39,305 nucleotides of DNA from positions 1-39,305 of the forward strand of contig QHRU01000109.1 of NCBI GenBank assembly GCA_003220225.1, read 5' to 3'. This DNA is from Candidatus Rokuibacteriota bacterium (GTDB lineage: Bacteria; Methylomirabilota; Methylomirabilia; Rokubacteriales; CSP1-6). Positions within the stretch are counted from its first letter, which is position 1. Every line of letters starts with the position of its first letter. Made by a program: the position numbers and the translations under genes. Below, piece after piece: positions 38,378 through 39,305 of the stretch. The notes beneath the pieces were generated by a model. That model saw only the letters and a program-made list of their open reading frames with translations, was not told where the DNA came from and made no database searches.

Positions 38378-39305
38378 TGGCGCCGCTCGTCGAGGTGCAG
38401 GGACTCGAGAAGCGCTTCAGCGTCGGTGGCGCGTGGCTGCGCGGCCGCCGGCGCGTCATCCACGCCGTCGACGGCGTGAGCTTCGCCATCGAGCCCGGCG
38501 AGGTGCTCGGGCTCGTCGGCGAGTCCGGCTGCGGCAAGACCACCACGGGGCGCCTGATCCTGCGCCTCATCGAGCCGTCGGCCGGGCGCATCCGCTTCGA
38601 GGGCCACGACCTGATGGCGCTGTCGCCGCCACGGCTGTGGGCCACGCGGCAGCGGATGCAGATCGTCTTTCAGGACCCGTTCGCCTCGCTGAATCCGCGC
38701 ATGCGCGTGGGTAGCATCATCGCGGAGCCGCTCGCCATCTACGAGCGCGCCGGTGCCACGGAGCGGCGGCGCCAGGTAAGCGAGCTGCTGGACGTGGTGG
38801 GGCTCGATCCCGCCTTCGCCGAGCGTTATCCCCACGAGCTGTCTGGAGGCCAGCGCCAGCGGATCGGCATCGCCGCCGCGCTGGCGTTACGGCCGAGCCT
38901 GATCGTGGCCGACGAGCCGGTCTCCGCGCTCGACGTCTCCGTGCAGGCCCAGGTGCTGAACCTCCTGATGGACCTGCGCCGTCGCTTCGGCCTGACCTAC
39001 CTGTTCATCTCCCACGACCTGCACGTCGTCCTGCACATGTCCGATCGCGTGGCCGTGATGTACCTCGGCGAGATCGTCGAGATCGGTCCGCGCGACGCCC
39101 TGTACCGCGCGCCGAGGCATCCGTACACGCAGGTGCTCCTGTCGGCGGCGCCGGTGGCGGATCCCAAGCTGCGCCGTGAGCGCATCGTGCCGAAGGGCGA
39201 GGTGGCGAGCCCGCTCGCGGTGCCCAGCGGCTGCCGGTTCCACCCGCGCTGCCCGCTGGTGTTCGATCGCTGCCGGGTCGAGCGCCCGCTGCTGCGCACG
39301 GTCGG
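38377..39305 (+). CDS. dppF: Dipeptide/oligopeptide-type ABC ATPase (DppF family), 3' end outside window
   Basis: An ATPase open from ATG 38377 (overlapping the dppD stop by one base) to the window end without a stop, 309 codons present. Walker A GESGCGKT lies at residues 48-55, Q-loop [11 protein letters not shown], signature LSGGQRQR, Walker [17 protein letters not shown] and switch ISHDLHVV. The C-terminal region has [13 protein letters not shown] and the Cys-rich [14 protein letters not shown]. Family members are usually 320-340 residues, so only a short tail is missing. It completes the five-gene importer SBP-B-C-D-F. Confidence 0.95.
   Translation, partial: MAPLVEVQGLEKRFSVGGAWLRGRRRVIHAVDGVSFAIEPGEVLGLVGESGCGKTTTGRLILRLIEPSAGRIRFEGHDLMALSPPRLWATRQRMQIVFQDPFASLNPRMRVGSIIAEPLAIYERAGATERRRQVSELLDVVGLDPAFAERYPHELSGGQRQRIGIAAALALRPSLIVADEPVSALDVSVQAQVLNLLMDLRRRFGLTYLFISHDLHVVLHMSDRVAVMYLGEIVEIGPRDALYRAPRHPYTQVLLSAAPVADPKLRRERIVPKGEVASPLAVPSGCRFHPRCPLVFDRCRVERPLLRTV

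Overview
The window is GC-rich bacterial chromosome (roughly 70% GC), about 95% coding. It has many GTG and a few TTG starts, 4-base stop/start overlaps and short intergenic gaps. The mixture of catabolic enzymes (hydantoinase/oxoprolinase, amidase, DUF1989 proteins, a molybdenum hydroxylase) with several ABC uptake systems, plus dispersed GC-rich hairpin repeats, resembles soil and groundwater lineages such as Candidatus Rokubacteria/Methylomirabilota. That placement is an inference from style and gene content; no rRNA or other phylogenetic marker is present to prove it.

Layout. (1) 1-6032, plus strand: the end of hydantoinase/oxoprolinase subunit A, subunit B, a DUF885 peptidase-like protein and an SDR dehydrogenase, all overlapping or touching. 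(2) 6056-10896, plus: a secreted beta-propeller protein, then a three-subunit molybdenum hydroxylase (FAD, 2Fe-2S and Mo subunits) of the xanthine-dehydrogenase-like type, not CO dehydrogenase. (3) 10940-11715: a Phd/VapB-type antitoxin and VapC toxin with its own promoter; the toxin carries an Asp-to-Ala change at an expected active-site position. (4) 11721-17405, minus: hsp20-lon heat-shock pair, a flavin disulfide reductase-like protein, and two tandem DUF1989 genes. (5) 17435-22508, plus: a complete Liv-type ABC importer, diverging from the DUF1989 pair, with permease LivM fused to ATPase LivG. (6) 22515-26051, minus: proline racemase-family protein, DadA-like amino-acid oxidase, luciferase-like monooxygenase and a GNAT remnant, behind a good promoter. 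(7) 26100-28344: a repeat island, a lone mreB (minus) and an alpha/beta hydrolase (plus). (8) 28373-33893, minus: an M20 peptidase-like protein, an NMT1/THI5-like binding protein, an FAH-family enzyme, an amidase and a secreted CHRD protein. (9) 33955-39305, plus: a dipeptide/oligopeptide-type ABC importer (SBP, two permeases, two ATPases), the last gene running off the window.

Together the genes describe a heterotroph that imports amino acids, peptides or related nitrogen compounds and breaks them down by opening rings, cleaving amides and oxidising D-amino acids. The most unusual non-coding content is a family of modular GC hairpin repeats at 18789-18863, 26100-26280, 30453-30563 and 35455-35591. 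Two of the four lie exactly between an ABC binding-protein gene and its first permease gene. No tRNA, rRNA, CRISPR array, insertion sequence or prophage was seen, and no stretch over 300 bases lacks a gene.
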